DNA of 64,000 nucleotides from Mucilaginibacter sp. (GTDB lineage Bacteria > Bacteroidota > Bacteroidia > Sphingobacteriales > Sphingobacteriaceae): positions 186,001 to 250,000 of the forward strand of contig NZ_JANYGQ010000038.1 in the NCBI RefSeq assembly GCF_025359345.1, in the 5' to 3' direction. The translations under genes were made by a program, and so were the position numbers. Positions within the stretch are counted from its first letter, which is position 1. Each line of letters opens with the position of its first letter. Below, piece after piece: positions 38,101-46,263 of the stretch. The notes beneath the pieces were generated by a model, which saw nothing but the letters and a program-made list of their open reading frames with translations, was not told the origin of the DNA and did no database searches.

Positions 38101-38352
38101 AAACGAAAGGCCATAACGGATACGTATAGAAAACTTGCAGGAAAAAGGCCTTTACCAAAAGAAGTAGATCTGCTGCTAATGCTTCAGCAGGTTGAGGCCG
38201 ATAAATTTAAAAAGTATCCTGAAAAGGAGAAGGGCTGGCTAAATACCGGCCAATATAAAATTGATAAAAAATTGGATGCAGCTTTAGTGACCGCCAACAC
38301 GGTTGTTGCCAGTACCATATTAAATTCTGATGCATCCCTTACAAAAAGATAA
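35119..38352 (+). CDS. Planctomycete-type cytochrome protein: PSCyt1 - PSCyt2 (DUF1549) - LamG - PSD1 (DUF1553)
   Basis: 1077-residue protein with an N-terminal signal/anchor (MRRLILILLCAGLAVVVFIY). PSCyt1 covers about 40-150 with a c-type haem motif C57-F-A-C60-H61. PSCyt2/DUF1549 covers about 165-370 (LLLRRLSLDLTGLPPT, VDWLDVARYADSHGY) and includes a second C-x-x-C-H (C349-A-K-C352-H353). A laminin-G/concanavalin-like domain lies at about 447-667 (YYTFNNNL, VDDITVYNRTLTPFE), and PSD1/DUF1553 at about 767-1000 (NPLAARVAVNRFWQNFFG, TPLQALVTLNDPTF). This order is typical of Planctomycetes and Verrucomicrobia, where the proteins are abundant but biochemically obscure. It leads a four-gene operon with gaps of 5 and 13 bases and one 4-base overlap. 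Haem attachment and an extracytoplasmic site are inferred from the motifs. Confidence 0.88.
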   Translation: MRRLILILLCAGLAVVVFIYFHSPSVDLPPDVKQAYDALPGSLDYNTDVKPILSDKCFACHGPDKAKQKAGLRLDIAKFAYAELPEDKGKVAINPGDLAGSELSHRILSDDPKYRMPSPESHHTLTATEKAILIKWIKDGAVYKPHWAFVKPVKPNVPDIDEKGWTINNPIDNFVLAKLQQKNLHPSGQANKELLLRRLSLDLTGLPPTLSEIDGFLNDKSANAYEKQVDRLLNSPYYGERMAVDWLDVARYADSHGYTVDRLRDMSPYRDWVIKAFNSNFPYDKFLQWQLAGDLMPHPTRDMIIATAFNRNHPQNMEGGIVEEEFQTEYVMDRTNTFGNAVLGLSVGCAKCHDHKFDPITQKNYYQLFSFFNNVKEAGQISFDDALPTPTLMLPTKEKEKILQFINHNISNEQKAIVETGYKVGATFEKWLNSGSYKKLTTGEIPGDCLQAYYTFNNNLVNTTNNKNVGVMKREGGQAGEAPSFVNRGDGKALLLSGDSWLDLKPVGVFRKSEPFSIGIWVNIPKQLTEGIILHKGTAERLYNFKGYHLYLKNNKLELNMAHTGPSNAITKVSVDDVPREKWIQLTITYDGSSKAAGFKLYEDGAEMKMETTMDQLTKDILFTGGTQPGLQIGAWERGRGFKDGKVDDITVYNRTLTPFEAKILAQKASWSQIAAKERSALSAAEVDVLKSYYLTAVDPDLKAEAEKLKTLRTTLSDSTENIEELMVMQEMPKPKKSFLLKRGNYDMRGEQVFPNTPEAILPYPSNLPKNRYGLAQWVTNPDNPLAARVAVNRFWQNFFGIGIVKTAEDFGNQGEMPSHPELLDWLAVTFMESGWNVKALNKMIVMSATYRQDSRASEVIEKDPENRFLSHGPAYRMTAEMIRDNALFASGLLNTRIGGKSVKPYQPDGMWEINNTHYIPDTGQAVYRRSLYVVLKRSVPNPTLSTFDAPSRSYCIMRRQKTNTPLQALVTLNDPTFIEAARVLGEQMTRINDKRKAITDTYRKLAGKRPLPKEVDLLLMLQQVEADKFKKYPEKEKGWLNTGQYKIDKKLDAALVTANTVVASTILNSDASLTKR

Positions 38353-38357
38353 ACACT

Positions 38358-39872
38358 ATGTCAAATCACCATCACGATGAAGAGTTTAGGCTCAATACTC
38401 CTGAATTTGAGCAGCTAAATAAGAAGCTTGAACGGCGCGAGTTTTTAACCAAAACTGCGATGGGCTTGGGGGCAATAGCTGTAGGGTCGTTATTTGGTAA
38501 AAGTCTTTTTGGCAAATCCGGTACAGCAATGGCCGGTAGTGCCGGTGATACCGAGCAGGATATTTTAAGGGCAATCCCTCATTTTGCCCCGAAGGCAAAA
38601 AGAGTAGTGTATTTATTTATGAGCGGCGGGCCATCTCAGTTTGAATTGTTTGATTACAAACCTAAGCTGGCAACCATGGCCGGGCAAAACCTGCCCGATT
38701 CGGTTCGAAAAGGACAGCGGCTTACCGGGATGAGCGCTAATCAAAGTTCGCTGCCGGTAGTGCCATCGTTTTTTAAGTTTAACCAGCATGGGCAAAGCCA
38801 AACATGGATGAGTGAGCTGATGCCGCATACAGCACAGGTGGTTGATGATCTGTGTATTGTAAAGTCAGTTTTTTCAGAACAGATCAACCACGATCCGGCA
38901 ATTACGTTTTTTCAAACAGGTAACCAGCTTCCCGGCCGGCCATCTATAGGTTCGTGGTTAAGCTACGGCTTAGGTTCGGATAATAATAATTTGCCAACCT
39001 TTATAGTATTAGTTTCTAAAAACGGGCAAAAAGATCAGCCATTGTATTCGAGATTGTGGGGTAATGGATTTCTTCCGTCTAAATTCCAGGGGGTGCAGTT
39101 TGGTTCGGGAAAAGACCCGGTGTTGTTTTTAAATAATCCTGAAGGTTACGATGGGAACGACCGGAAGGAAATGCTGGATTACCTCTCAAAACTTAATAAA
39201 TTACAAAATGGGGCCTACGGCGATCCTGAGGTTGATGCAAGAATAGCACAATACGAAATGGCTTACCGGATGCAAACATCAGTGCCCGAAGTAATGAGTA
39301 CGGCTAGTGAACCAGATGAAATTTTTGAGATGTATGGCCCTGATAGCCGTGATCCGGGAACTTATGCTGCCAATTGTTTGCTGGCACGCAAGCTGCTTGA
39401 AAAAGATGTAAAGTTTGTTCAACTGTACCACCAGGGGTGGGATCAGCACAGCAGCTTACCCAAAGGCATTGCTCAGCAGTGTAAAGCTACCGACCAGGCG
39501 ACTGCCGCCCTGATCAAAGACTTAAAACAACGTGGACTGCTGGAGGACACCCTGGTAATTTGGGGGGGCGAATTTGGCCGTACCGTATACTCCCAGGGCA
39601 AATTGACAGCCAATGATTACGGACGCGACCACCATCCGCGTTGTTTTACAATGTGGATGGCAGGAGCAGGTGTTAAACCCGGTATAACCTATGGCGAAAC
39701 CGACGATTTTAGCTATAATATTGTAAAAGATCCGGTGCATGTTCATGATTTTCAGGCTACGCTGTTGCACCTGATGGGTATTGATCATGAACGGCTCACG
39801 TATAAATTCCAGGGCAGGCGTTTCCGCCTTACCGATGTGGAAGGGAAAGTTGTTAAAAATATATTAACCTGA
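38358..39872 (+). CDS. DUF1501 family protein (Tat-exported, alkaline-phosphatase/sulfatase-like fold)
   Basis: 504 residues; five bases after the PSCyt/PSD1 gene. It has a twin-arginine-like leader beginning ERREFLTKTAMGLGAIAVG, set about 26 residues in, as is common for DUF1501. Family landmarks are VVYLFMSGGPSQFELFDYKP, NHDPAITFFQTG, WGGEFGRTVYSQG, GRDHHPRCFTMWMAGAGVKPG and the C-terminal HDFQATLLHLMGIDHERL. DUF1501 proteins are distant relatives of sulfatases and alkaline phosphatases and are almost always encoded next to PSCyt/PSD1 genes. The partner protein is therefore as expected, but substrate and chemistry are unknown. Tat export suggests folding, and possibly cofactor or metal insertion, in the cytoplasm. 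Confidence 0.88.
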   Translation: MSNHHHDEEFRLNTPEFEQLNKKLERREFLTKTAMGLGAIAVGSLFGKSLFGKSGTAMAGSAGDTEQDILRAIPHFAPKAKRVVYLFMSGGPSQFELFDYKPKLATMAGQNLPDSVRKGQRLTGMSANQSSLPVVPSFFKFNQHGQSQTWMSELMPHTAQVVDDLCIVKSVFSEQINHDPAITFFQTGNQLPGRPSIGSWLSYGLGSDNNNLPTFIVLVSKNGQKDQPLYSRLWGNGFLPSKFQGVQFGSGKDPVLFLNNPEGYDGNDRKEMLDYLSKLNKLQNGAYGDPEVDARIAQYEMAYRMQTSVPEVMSTASEPDEIFEMYGPDSRDPGTYAANCLLARKLLEKDVKFVQLYHQGWDQHSSLPKGIAQQCKATDQATAALIKDLKQRGLLEDTLVIWGGEFGRTVYSQGKLTANDYGRDHHPRCFTMWMAGAGVKPGITYGETDDFSYNIVKDPVHVHDFQATLLHLMGIDHERLTYKFQGRRFRLTDVEGKVVKNILT

Positions 39873-39885
39873 TAATTTAAAAACC

Positions 39886-40995
39886 ATGGATAACTCGAGA
39901 AGAAACTTTATTCGCAATTCTGCTATCGCATCTGTAGCAGTAGCATCTACCCCTGCGCGAAGCTTTGCTATTTTACATAAAGACAAACAGCCGGACGAGC
40001 AAATTATAGGGCAAGGCGGCTTTACTTACAAGGCTGATAAGAACTGGGCAAAAATCAGCGTAAATAATACGCCGCTGGCCAACTGCCACGAAATGGTGCA
40101 GGACAGCAAAGGCCGCCTTATTATGCTTGGCGACCACATACACAATAACGTCCTGATCTTTGATAAATCAGGAAAGTTAATAGATTACTGGGGAACAGCT
40201 TTACCGGGTGGCCACGGGTTAAGCATCAGCAAAGAAGGGGGCGAAGATTTTCTACTGCTTACTGACTGCGGCTGGGCTGTAGACAAAACAGGTAATGGGT
40301 ACGGACAGTCGGGCCAGGTATTAAAAACCACCCTTGATGGTAAGCTGATATTTGCTATTGGCCACCCCCGTACCATTGGTATCTATAAAGATGATGAACC
40401 ATTTAAGCCAACCGAAACTGCTGTAGCACCTAATGGGGATATTTATGTAGCTGATGGATACGGCTCAGATTATATCATCCATTACAACAGTAAAGGGCAA
40501 TATATTCGTCATTTTGGCGGGCACCACAATGCTAATACAGACCATAATTTGATTAATGCACATGGCGTAACCGTTGATACCCGCGACGTAAATAACCCAA
40601 CGCTGATCTGCACTTCGCGCGAGGAAAATTGTTTCAAGGTATTTACGCTTGATGGCAAATTTATTAAACGTATTGATATGCCTGGTATGTACGTTTGCCG
40701 TGCAGTTATCAATGGACCAAATGTTTATGCTGGTGTATGCTGGTCGAAGGATGCAGCCGGAAAACGTTTTGACTATTCGGGTTTTGTAACAATTTTGGAT
40801 GCGGATAACAAAGTGATATCAAATCCGGGAGGTGCTACGCCGGTTTATAAAAATGGCGTTTTACAGCAAACATTACAAGCTGTAAACCCGGTTTTTTATC
40901 ATGGTCATGATGTTTGCGTTGATGAAGACAAAAATATGTATGTATGCCAGTGGAATGCCTATCATACAGCCCCGGTAAAATTAACGCGTATATGA
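39886..40995 (+). CDS. Tat-exported six-bladed beta-propeller (NHL-type)
   Basis: 369 residues beginning with a Tat-type signal (NSRRNFIRNSAIASVAVAS, cleavage near ARSFA). The rest consists of NHL-like blades, each with a G-x-I/L-x-V/D-x-D pattern: GRLIMLGDHIHNNVLIFDKSG, GDIYVADGYGSDYIIHYNSKG, LICTSREENCFKVFTLDGKF, and the closing NMYVCQWNAYHTAPV. Similar propellers resemble the lyase domain of peptidylglycine alpha-amidating monooxygenases, but no catalytic assignment is possible here. It lies third in the operon and its TGA overlaps the ATG of the next gene, so translation is coupled. A structural or binding role for the haem/DUF1501 system is plausible. Confidence 0.75.
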   Translation: MDNSRRNFIRNSAIASVAVASTPARSFAILHKDKQPDEQIIGQGGFTYKADKNWAKISVNNTPLANCHEMVQDSKGRLIMLGDHIHNNVLIFDKSGKLIDYWGTALPGGHGLSISKEGGEDFLLLTDCGWAVDKTGNGYGQSGQVLKTTLDGKLIFAIGHPRTIGIYKDDEPFKPTETAVAPNGDIYVADGYGSDYIIHYNSKGQYIRHFGGHHNANTDHNLINAHGVTVDTRDVNNPTLICTSREENCFKVFTLDGKFIKRIDMPGMYVCRAVINGPNVYAGVCWSKDAAGKRFDYSGFVTILDADNKVISNPGGATPVYKNGVLQQTLQAVNPVFYHGHDVCVDEDKNMYVCQWNAYHTAPVKLTRI

Positions 40996-42326
40996 TTTTT
41001 TTGAATATCAGCACGTTTTCGGGCCATTTGCATCCGCTTATTGTGCACTTGCCAATAGGCTTTATATTATTGGCCGCAGTTTTTAATATTTTATCGTACT
41101 CAAAAAAGCATGAAAATTTAAAATCTGCTGTGCCTGTAGCCTTGCTAATGGGTTTTATATCGGCTGTTTTGGCCTGTGTTTTTGGATATATTCTCTCCAC
41201 ATCAGGCGATTACGATCAAAATGTATTAAGGCATCATGAGTTTTCAGGTATCACCCTTGCCATTATTTCGGGGATATTATATTTTATGGCAACTGATCAT
41301 TCGGGGAAAATGGCGTTCATCCCGGGTAAATTATTTTCTATTATTCTGGTAGGCCTCGTTGCGCTCATGAGCTATAGTGGGCACCAGGGCGCAAGCCTTA
41401 CTCATGGCAACGATTATCTGACTATGCAAACCTTAACAAGGACGGTACGTGACAAGCCAACCAGCGTCGATAGCGCCATAATATTTGAAGACGTTGTGCA
41501 GCCCATTCTGCAAAATAAATGCTCGCAATGCCACCGCGACGGAAAGTTAAAAGGGAATTTATCTGTTGAATCGCTGCAAACTCTTCGTAAAGGAGGTAAA
41601 AGCGGACCTGCAGTAGCGCCGGGAAAACTAAATGAAAGTGAATTGTATAAACGGATAACCCTTGACCCTGATAACAAGGATTTTATGCCTAAAGATGGTA
41701 AAATGCCGCTTACTAAATCCGAGGTGAAAATTATAAAATGGTGGATAGAAAATGGCAATGCTATTGGCGGCAAAAGAATTGCAGAGCTCAAAAATATAAA
41801 CATAATAATACCGGAACTGGCAACCTACCTGGGAATTGGTGGAGTTGTTTTACCGGCTGCAGATGAACGTGTATCTGCACAAGTCACTAATCCGGATATC
41901 CCCATGGTTACTGATACATCGCTTATCGGTCAGTTAAGAAAAAAAGGGTTGATGGTAAGGGTGATGCTGAGAAAACCGCTGATGCTTGATATAACACTCC
42001 CGGTCGGTTCAGTAATAAAAGCTGCGGATTTTAAGAACGATGTTATGCCACTGTCCAAAAATATTATCTGGCTCAATATATCTGGCAATAACTTTACTGA
42101 CGGTGACCTTTCGTTTCTAAAACTGTTTACAAATGTTGAAAAATTGCGACTCGAAAAAAACCCATTAACTGACCAGGTAAGTAATAACCTCATAGCATTA
42201 AAACACCTGGAGGCCGTTAATTTAAATGAAACAAAAATAACGGATGCTGCTGTTATTAATTTGAAAAAGAACCCGGCTATTAAAAGAATTTATACCTGGG
42301 GTACAGGTGTTAGGAAAGTGAATTGA
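40992..42326 (+). CDS. Membrane-bound DUF2231 - cytochrome c (PSCyt1-like) - leucine-rich-repeat protein
   Basis: 444 residues from the ATG at 40992, which overlaps the previous stop (ATGA). The frame is open to 40944, but the overlap start puts the DUF2231 motif HPLIVHLPIGF near the N-terminus as expected. Four membrane helices (about 12-35, 47-70, 85-103, 113-132) are followed by an extracytoplasmic PSCyt1-like domain with haem motif C177-S-Q-C180-H181 and the KMPLTKSEVKIIKWWIENG ending. The C-terminal third has leucine-rich repeats (NIIWLNISGNNF, NVEKLRLEKNPL, HLEAVNLNETKI). The membrane cytochrome could pass electrons between the exported PSCyt/DUF1501 proteins and the respiratory chain; this is inference. 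Confidence 0.85.
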   Translation: MIFLNISTFSGHLHPLIVHLPIGFILLAAVFNILSYSKKHENLKSAVPVALLMGFISAVLACVFGYILSTSGDYDQNVLRHHEFSGITLAIISGILYFMATDHSGKMAFIPGKLFSIILVGLVALMSYSGHQGASLTHGNDYLTMQTLTRTVRDKPTSVDSAIIFEDVVQPILQNKCSQCHRDGKLKGNLSVESLQTLRKGGKSGPAVAPGKLNESELYKRITLDPDNKDFMPKDGKMPLTKSEVKIIKWWIENGNAIGGKRIAELKNINIIIPELATYLGIGGVVLPAADERVSAQVTNPDIPMVTDTSLIGQLRKKGLMVRVMLRKPLMLDITLPVGSVIKAADFKNDVMPLSKNIIWLNISGNNFTDGDLSFLKLFTNVEKLRLEKNPLTDQVSNNLIALKHLEAVNLNETKITDAAVINLKKNPAIKRIYTWGTGVRKVN

Positions 42327-42359
42327 TTTTTTGATACATGAAAAATTTGTATTCGATGA

Positions 42360-42392
42360 CGCTAAAAAACAAATCATCGGATTGTTTTTGCA
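42360..42392 (+). terminator. Weak terminator-like hairpin after the PSCyt/DUF1501 operon
   Basis: The A-tract and AATC just before position 42376 can pair with GATT-GTTTTT just after it (one bulged A, AT-rich stem). It lies between the convergent ends of the 40992 gene and the trehalase gene. The GC core is poor, so efficiency is doubtful. Confidence 0.3.
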
Positions 42393-42492
42393 CCTCTTAA
42401 AATATCAATAAATAACATGTTTATACCTGGCCCTAATTCAGGAAATCCCCAACCGTAGCGTTACACGGAACGGTTCTTAAAGGGTAATCAGA

Positions 42493-44067
42493 CTACTGAT
42501 TATCTATATGGTATTTATTTACAAGGTTAAGTAATACGCCGTTGGTCCATCCGAAGCCATCCTGTAACGGGTATTCGCCGCCGCCGGCTTTTATGTCGGT
42601 GTCGATGACGTTATATTTTTCCATCAGCTTGCCCGTGCTTTCAAACACCCGCATATTCGTGCCTATCCAGCTTTGAGCTATTGACTGGGCAAGGCCGGTT
42701 TGGTTATATTTATTTAAGCCATCAATTGCCATATATTGTAAAGGCGCCCAGGCATTTGGGCTATCCCATTGCTGACCCGAACGGTTGCCTGTGGTAACCA
42801 GGCCCCCCGGTTTGAAAAAATCTGCCTTTAATCCGGCGGCTACTTTTATCGCTTGTTTGGCATCGGCAAGGTTAAACTCAAGAGGATAAACGCCGGCCAG
42901 CGTGCGGAAAGCGGTGGTGTGCTTTAGTTTAAAATTGTAATCCATAAACCAGCTTTCTTTCTCACTCCAGCAATATTTTTGAATCGCTTTTTTGCGCGAC
43001 TCTGCTTTTGCAAGATAAACCTGTTGTTTGCCAACGTTGCCTTGTAATAGGTATGACTGTGCTATAGTAGTTTCTAAATGATATAATAAGCAGTTAAGGT
43101 CGACGGGGATTATCTCCGTAGTTTTTATGGTGCTTAATTTACCGGTAGTATCCATCCAGCGGGTGCTGAAGTCCCAGCCCGACTCCGCCGCGGCCCGGAT
43201 GTTGCGGAAAAAATCGCCAGGTTTTTGCGTGGTTTCTTTAGCCGCGTCAATATCCTTTTTGTATGATTCTTCGCGGGGCTTGTCCGACTCGTCCCAATAG
43301 CGATTTAAAATTGCGCCTTCATCCATTCTTACGCTGTTGCGGTACGCCTGCCCGGGCTTAAGGGTTTCGGCGCCTTTCATCCAGAACTCATATTCTTTTA
43401 ATAATTCGGGCTGATAGGTAACGAGCGTTTTTTCGCCCTCATCTTTCGCCAGCAAATCCAGCATCATCGAAAAAAATGGTGGCTGCGAACGTGTAAGGTA
43501 ATAAGTGCGGTTTCCGTTTGGTATAAAGCCAAACTTATCAATCATGTAAGCGAAATTGTTAATGATGTTTTTTACGATAACGGTTTTGTGGCTTTCCTGC
43601 AGGCCAAGCATGGTAAAGTACGAGTCCCAGTAATATGTTTCCCTGAAACGGCCGCCGGGTACTATAAAATCGTTTGGAAGCGGGATTAATGACGAGTATT
43701 TTGATACGGTATCGTGTTTGCGATAAAGCACCTGCCACAGCGTATCAATGTGCTTGCGTATGCCGGCAGATACGTCGCTTTTAAAAACATCGCCGTTGGC
43801 CAGGGGAACATTGAAATTTGCCAGGATAAATTTTTTAAGGTCGAACCCGGGCTTGTCTTTTTGGCTGTTATAGTACTTAATTATTAGCGAAGGCTCAATA
43901 AGTGGGTTGGCATCAACAAAAGTTTTATTGTCGGGAAATATATCAGAAAGCTGAACTGCTTCAAACAGGCCCGGGAACAGTTGCCGTGGAGTTTGGATTT
44001 GCGAAAACGCTGCAACTGAAGAAAACGCAAATAAAAAAGCTAATAATGTTTTTTTTAACGATACCAT
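42493..44067 (-). CDS. treA: Periplasmic GH37 alpha,alpha-trehalase
   Basis: 524-residue secreted trehalase hydrolysing trehalose to two glucoses; signal peptide ends SVAAFSQ. Both GH37 signatures are present: PGGRFRETYYWDSYF (about 136-150) and QWDSPNAWAPLQ (about 428-439). The catalytic blocks ESGWDFSTRW and GGGEYPLQDGFGWTNGV are also present. Its length matches periplasmic trehalases. It stands alone on the minus strand between two convergent/divergent neighbours, so it has its own promoter in 44068-44640. No functional link to the surrounding loci is evident. Confidence 0.93.
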   Translation of the reverse strand: MVSLKKTLLAFLFAFSSVAAFSQIQTPRQLFPGLFEAVQLSDIFPDNKTFVDANPLIEPSLIIKYYNSQKDKPGFDLKKFILANFNVPLANGDVFKSDVSAGIRKHIDTLWQVLYRKHDTVSKYSSLIPLPNDFIVPGGRFRETYYWDSYFTMLGLQESHKTVIVKNIINNFAYMIDKFGFIPNGNRTYYLTRSQPPFFSMMLDLLAKDEGEKTLVTYQPELLKEYEFWMKGAETLKPGQAYRNSVRMDEGAILNRYWDESDKPREESYKKDIDAAKETTQKPGDFFRNIRAAAESGWDFSTRWMDTTGKLSTIKTTEIIPVDLNCLLYHLETTIAQSYLLQGNVGKQQVYLAKAESRKKAIQKYCWSEKESWFMDYNFKLKHTTAFRTLAGVYPLEFNLADAKQAIKVAAGLKADFFKPGGLVTTGNRSGQQWDSPNAWAPLQYMAIDGLNKYNQTGLAQSIAQSWIGTNMRVFESTGKLMEKYNVIDTDIKAGGGEYPLQDGFGWTNGVLLNLVNKYHIDNQ

Positions 44068-44640
44068 GGTATTTAAGAGGTTGAATAGATTGGATTAATG
44101 CAGGCAACAAGGAATAGCCTGGTAACAAAGTGGTAAGTTAAAAAATATTTTAATATCATTGGGCTTAAATTCAAATGGTTAGTAGTGAAATTTCAAGTAT
44201 ACAGCAATCTGCATTGTATAAGATTTTTCGCCACGTTCAAGAGGTGGTTTTTCATTGCGTTCACGATCACATATTGGCTTTTTCAATCTTCCGCACACTT
44301 ATTATCATAAGGACAATAAGGTATTAACGGTGTTAACACAATTTTGAATTTTATTTTCATAAATATTTACAAATCAAATAGTTGTAAAAGCAAGGTATTA
44401 ACACTTTTGGACAGAATAGCGAAGAGGGTACATGGAGGCAAAGCGTTCCACTTTTACATTTGGAACACCCGGAACGCTGTTAAACATTCTGATTATCAAT
44501 CGTTTAATATTTTAAACAAATTGACTTTTTTTAATCCGGGTGTCTATTAAAATAGGAAGGATAGCCGAATATAAATGTTAAATCTTTCATTGAATAATCG
44601 CAGATATTTAATATGTTGCAATTAATCCCAATTGTTTTTT
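44068..44640. other. Divergent intergenic region (573 bp) between trehalase and the DUF6377-type regulator
   Basis: AT-rich gene-free stretch. Its notable content is the set of overlapping inverted repeats at 44442-44478, listed separately. A short open frame in the middle (start at 44344) has no coding character and no recognisable homology. I see no RNA gene. Confidence 0.5.
44442..44478 (+). promoter_or_regulatory. Two overlapping, mutually exclusive inverted repeats upstream of the regulator gene
   Basis: AGCGTTCC (44442-44449) is complementary to GGAACGCT (44471-44478), while the overlapping GTTCCA (44445-44450) is complementary to TGGAAC (44461-44466). Only one stem can form at a time. 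The site lies 163 bases before the regulator start. It could be a switching leader structure or a cluster of GGAAC half-sites for a DNA-binding protein. Confidence 0.4.
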
Positions 44641-46263
44641 ATGAGAGCCTTTTTATTGCTTATACTTTTTATCCCGGTAAGCTGTTTTGCCAATAGTTCT
44701 GATAAAACAGATAGTCTTTTAAAAGTTTTGAAAACCGAGCTCGGTAAATCAGATGAATACCTGTCAAAGAAGGAATTACACATTAAGAAGCTAAAAGAAA
44801 GTGAAAGTAAAATAAATAAAGATGATTACCAGGCCCAGTTTACTTTGGCTAACTGGCTGTATGATGAATATAAATCATACCAGTTTGATTCTGCTTATGT
44901 ATATGTTAACAAAATGATTAACATTAGTAAGCGCATAAACTACAAACCTAAAGAGTATTATAGTGAAGTTAAATTAAGTTTTATTTTACTTTCCTCCGGA
45001 TTGTTTAACGAAACATTTAGGGTGCTTGGCAAGGTTGATTTTAATAAACTGGAAGATTCTGTAAAATCAGAGTATTATTTTTTAATGGGGCGGAGCTACT
45101 ACGACCTGGCTTATTATAACCATGATAAATATTTTACCCCTTCATACATTAAAACGGGAAACAGGTATCTCGATTCCGCAATTTATTTTAGCGTGGATAA
45201 TGCTACAGCTAAGACCTATTACATAGGTCTGCAAAAGTTGCAGGAAGGGGAGTTTGAGCAGGGCGCCTATGCCTTTCAAAAACTTTTAAGACAAGGTTCA
45301 CTGATTTCCATGCACCTTCGGGCAATGGTAGCCTGTTCACTGGGAGAAATTTACATTAAAAGCGACCAGCAACAGGATGGGTTGAATATGACCATTGAAT
45401 CAGCAATTGCTGATGTACGATCATCAACCCGCGAAACAGTGGCCCTTTACACGCTGGCGGGGCTTTTATACAAGCAGGGGAGCATTGAAGATGCCTACCA
45501 GTTCATAAAACTGGCAAAAGCAGATGCGGATTTCTATGGTGCGCGGCAGCGAAAAATACAGATAGGATCGATACTGCCGTTGATTGCGGCTGAAGAGATA
45601 AACAACTCAGAACATCAGAAAAATAAGATACTTATTTACCTGTTAATCATTACTTCCTTAGCAATCCTGGTAGTTATTTTCCTTGTATTGATGTTTAACC
45701 AGCTTAATAAGGTAAAAACGAAAGAGAAGATTATCGAGGATAAAAATGTTCAGTTGGAATATATCAACGACAAGCTGTTGGAAGATACTAATATTAAGGA
45801 AGAGTATATTGGGCAGTTTTTTAAAGAGATATCAGGCTACATCTTGAAGCTCGAGAAACTAAAAATGACGGTAGGCACAAAACTATCTATGAAGAAGTAT
45901 GAAGATATAAATGAACTCATCAATAAAATAGATATAAAAAACGAACGGGCTTCCCTGTATTACAGTTTCGACCATATTTTCATCAAAATATTTCCCAATT
46001 TTATCTTCGCCTTTAATTCGCTTTTTGAAAAAAAGGATCAATCCTGGCCGCACGAAAACGAGTTATTGAATACTGACCTTAGAATTTACGCCCTTATCCG
46101 TATTGGGATTAACGACGACGATACTATCGCCAAAATACTGGAATATTCTGTAAATACTATTTACGTTTACAAAATGAGGATAAAAGCAAGGGCAATAGAC
46201 CACGAAAATTTTGATAAACAAATTATGGCTATTAAGGCGTTTGATTTTGACAAACAAACCTAA
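44641..46263 (+). CDS. DUF6377-type membrane-anchored TPR/HTH transcriptional regulator
   Basis: 540 residues from the ATG at 44641, which begins a clean signal peptide (MRAFLLLILFIPVSCFANSS); an in-frame TTG at 44632 is unlikely. Residues about 25-325 are helical TPR-like repeats predicted to be periplasmic. One membrane helix follows (about 333-355, ILIYLLIITSLAILVVIFLV), then a coiled coil (about 360-390) and a cytoplasmic C-terminal domain with a helix-turn-helix-like end (LRIYALIRIGINDDDTIAKI, TIYVYKMRIKARA). This layout matches DUF6377 regulators, which sit next to susC genes in Bacteroidota and are thought to be inner-membrane sensors that bind DNA directly. It lies directly upstream of the second susCD pair and is probably its activator. 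Confidence 0.8.
   Translation: MRAFLLLILFIPVSCFANSSDKTDSLLKVLKTELGKSDEYLSKKELHIKKLKESESKINKDDYQAQFTLANWLYDEYKSYQFDSAYVYVNKMINISKRINYKPKEYYSEVKLSFILLSSGLFNETFRVLGKVDFNKLEDSVKSEYYFLMGRSYYDLAYYNHDKYFTPSYIKTGNRYLDSAIYFSVDNATAKTYYIGLQKLQEGEFEQGAYAFQKLLRQGSLISMHLRAMVACSLGEIYIKSDQQQDGLNMTIESAIADVRSSTRETVALYTLAGLLYKQGSIEDAYQFIKLAKADADFYGARQRKIQIGSILPLIAAEEINNSEHQKNKILIYLLIITSLAILVVIFLVLMFNQLNKVKTKEKIIEDKNVQLEYINDKLLEDTNIKEEYIGQFFKEISGYILKLEKLKMTVGTKLSMKKYEDINELINKIDIKNERASLYYSFDHIFIKIFPNFIFAFNSLFEKKDQSWPHENELLNTDLRIYALIRIGINDDDTIAKILEYSVNTIYVYKMRIKARAIDHENFDKQIMAIKAFDFDKQT

Noticed and set aside
40944..40991. Upstream extension of the DUF2231-cytochrome gene
   Set aside because: The 16 extra codons lie inside the preceding propeller gene; the ATGA overlap start at 40992 gives the expected N-terminus.
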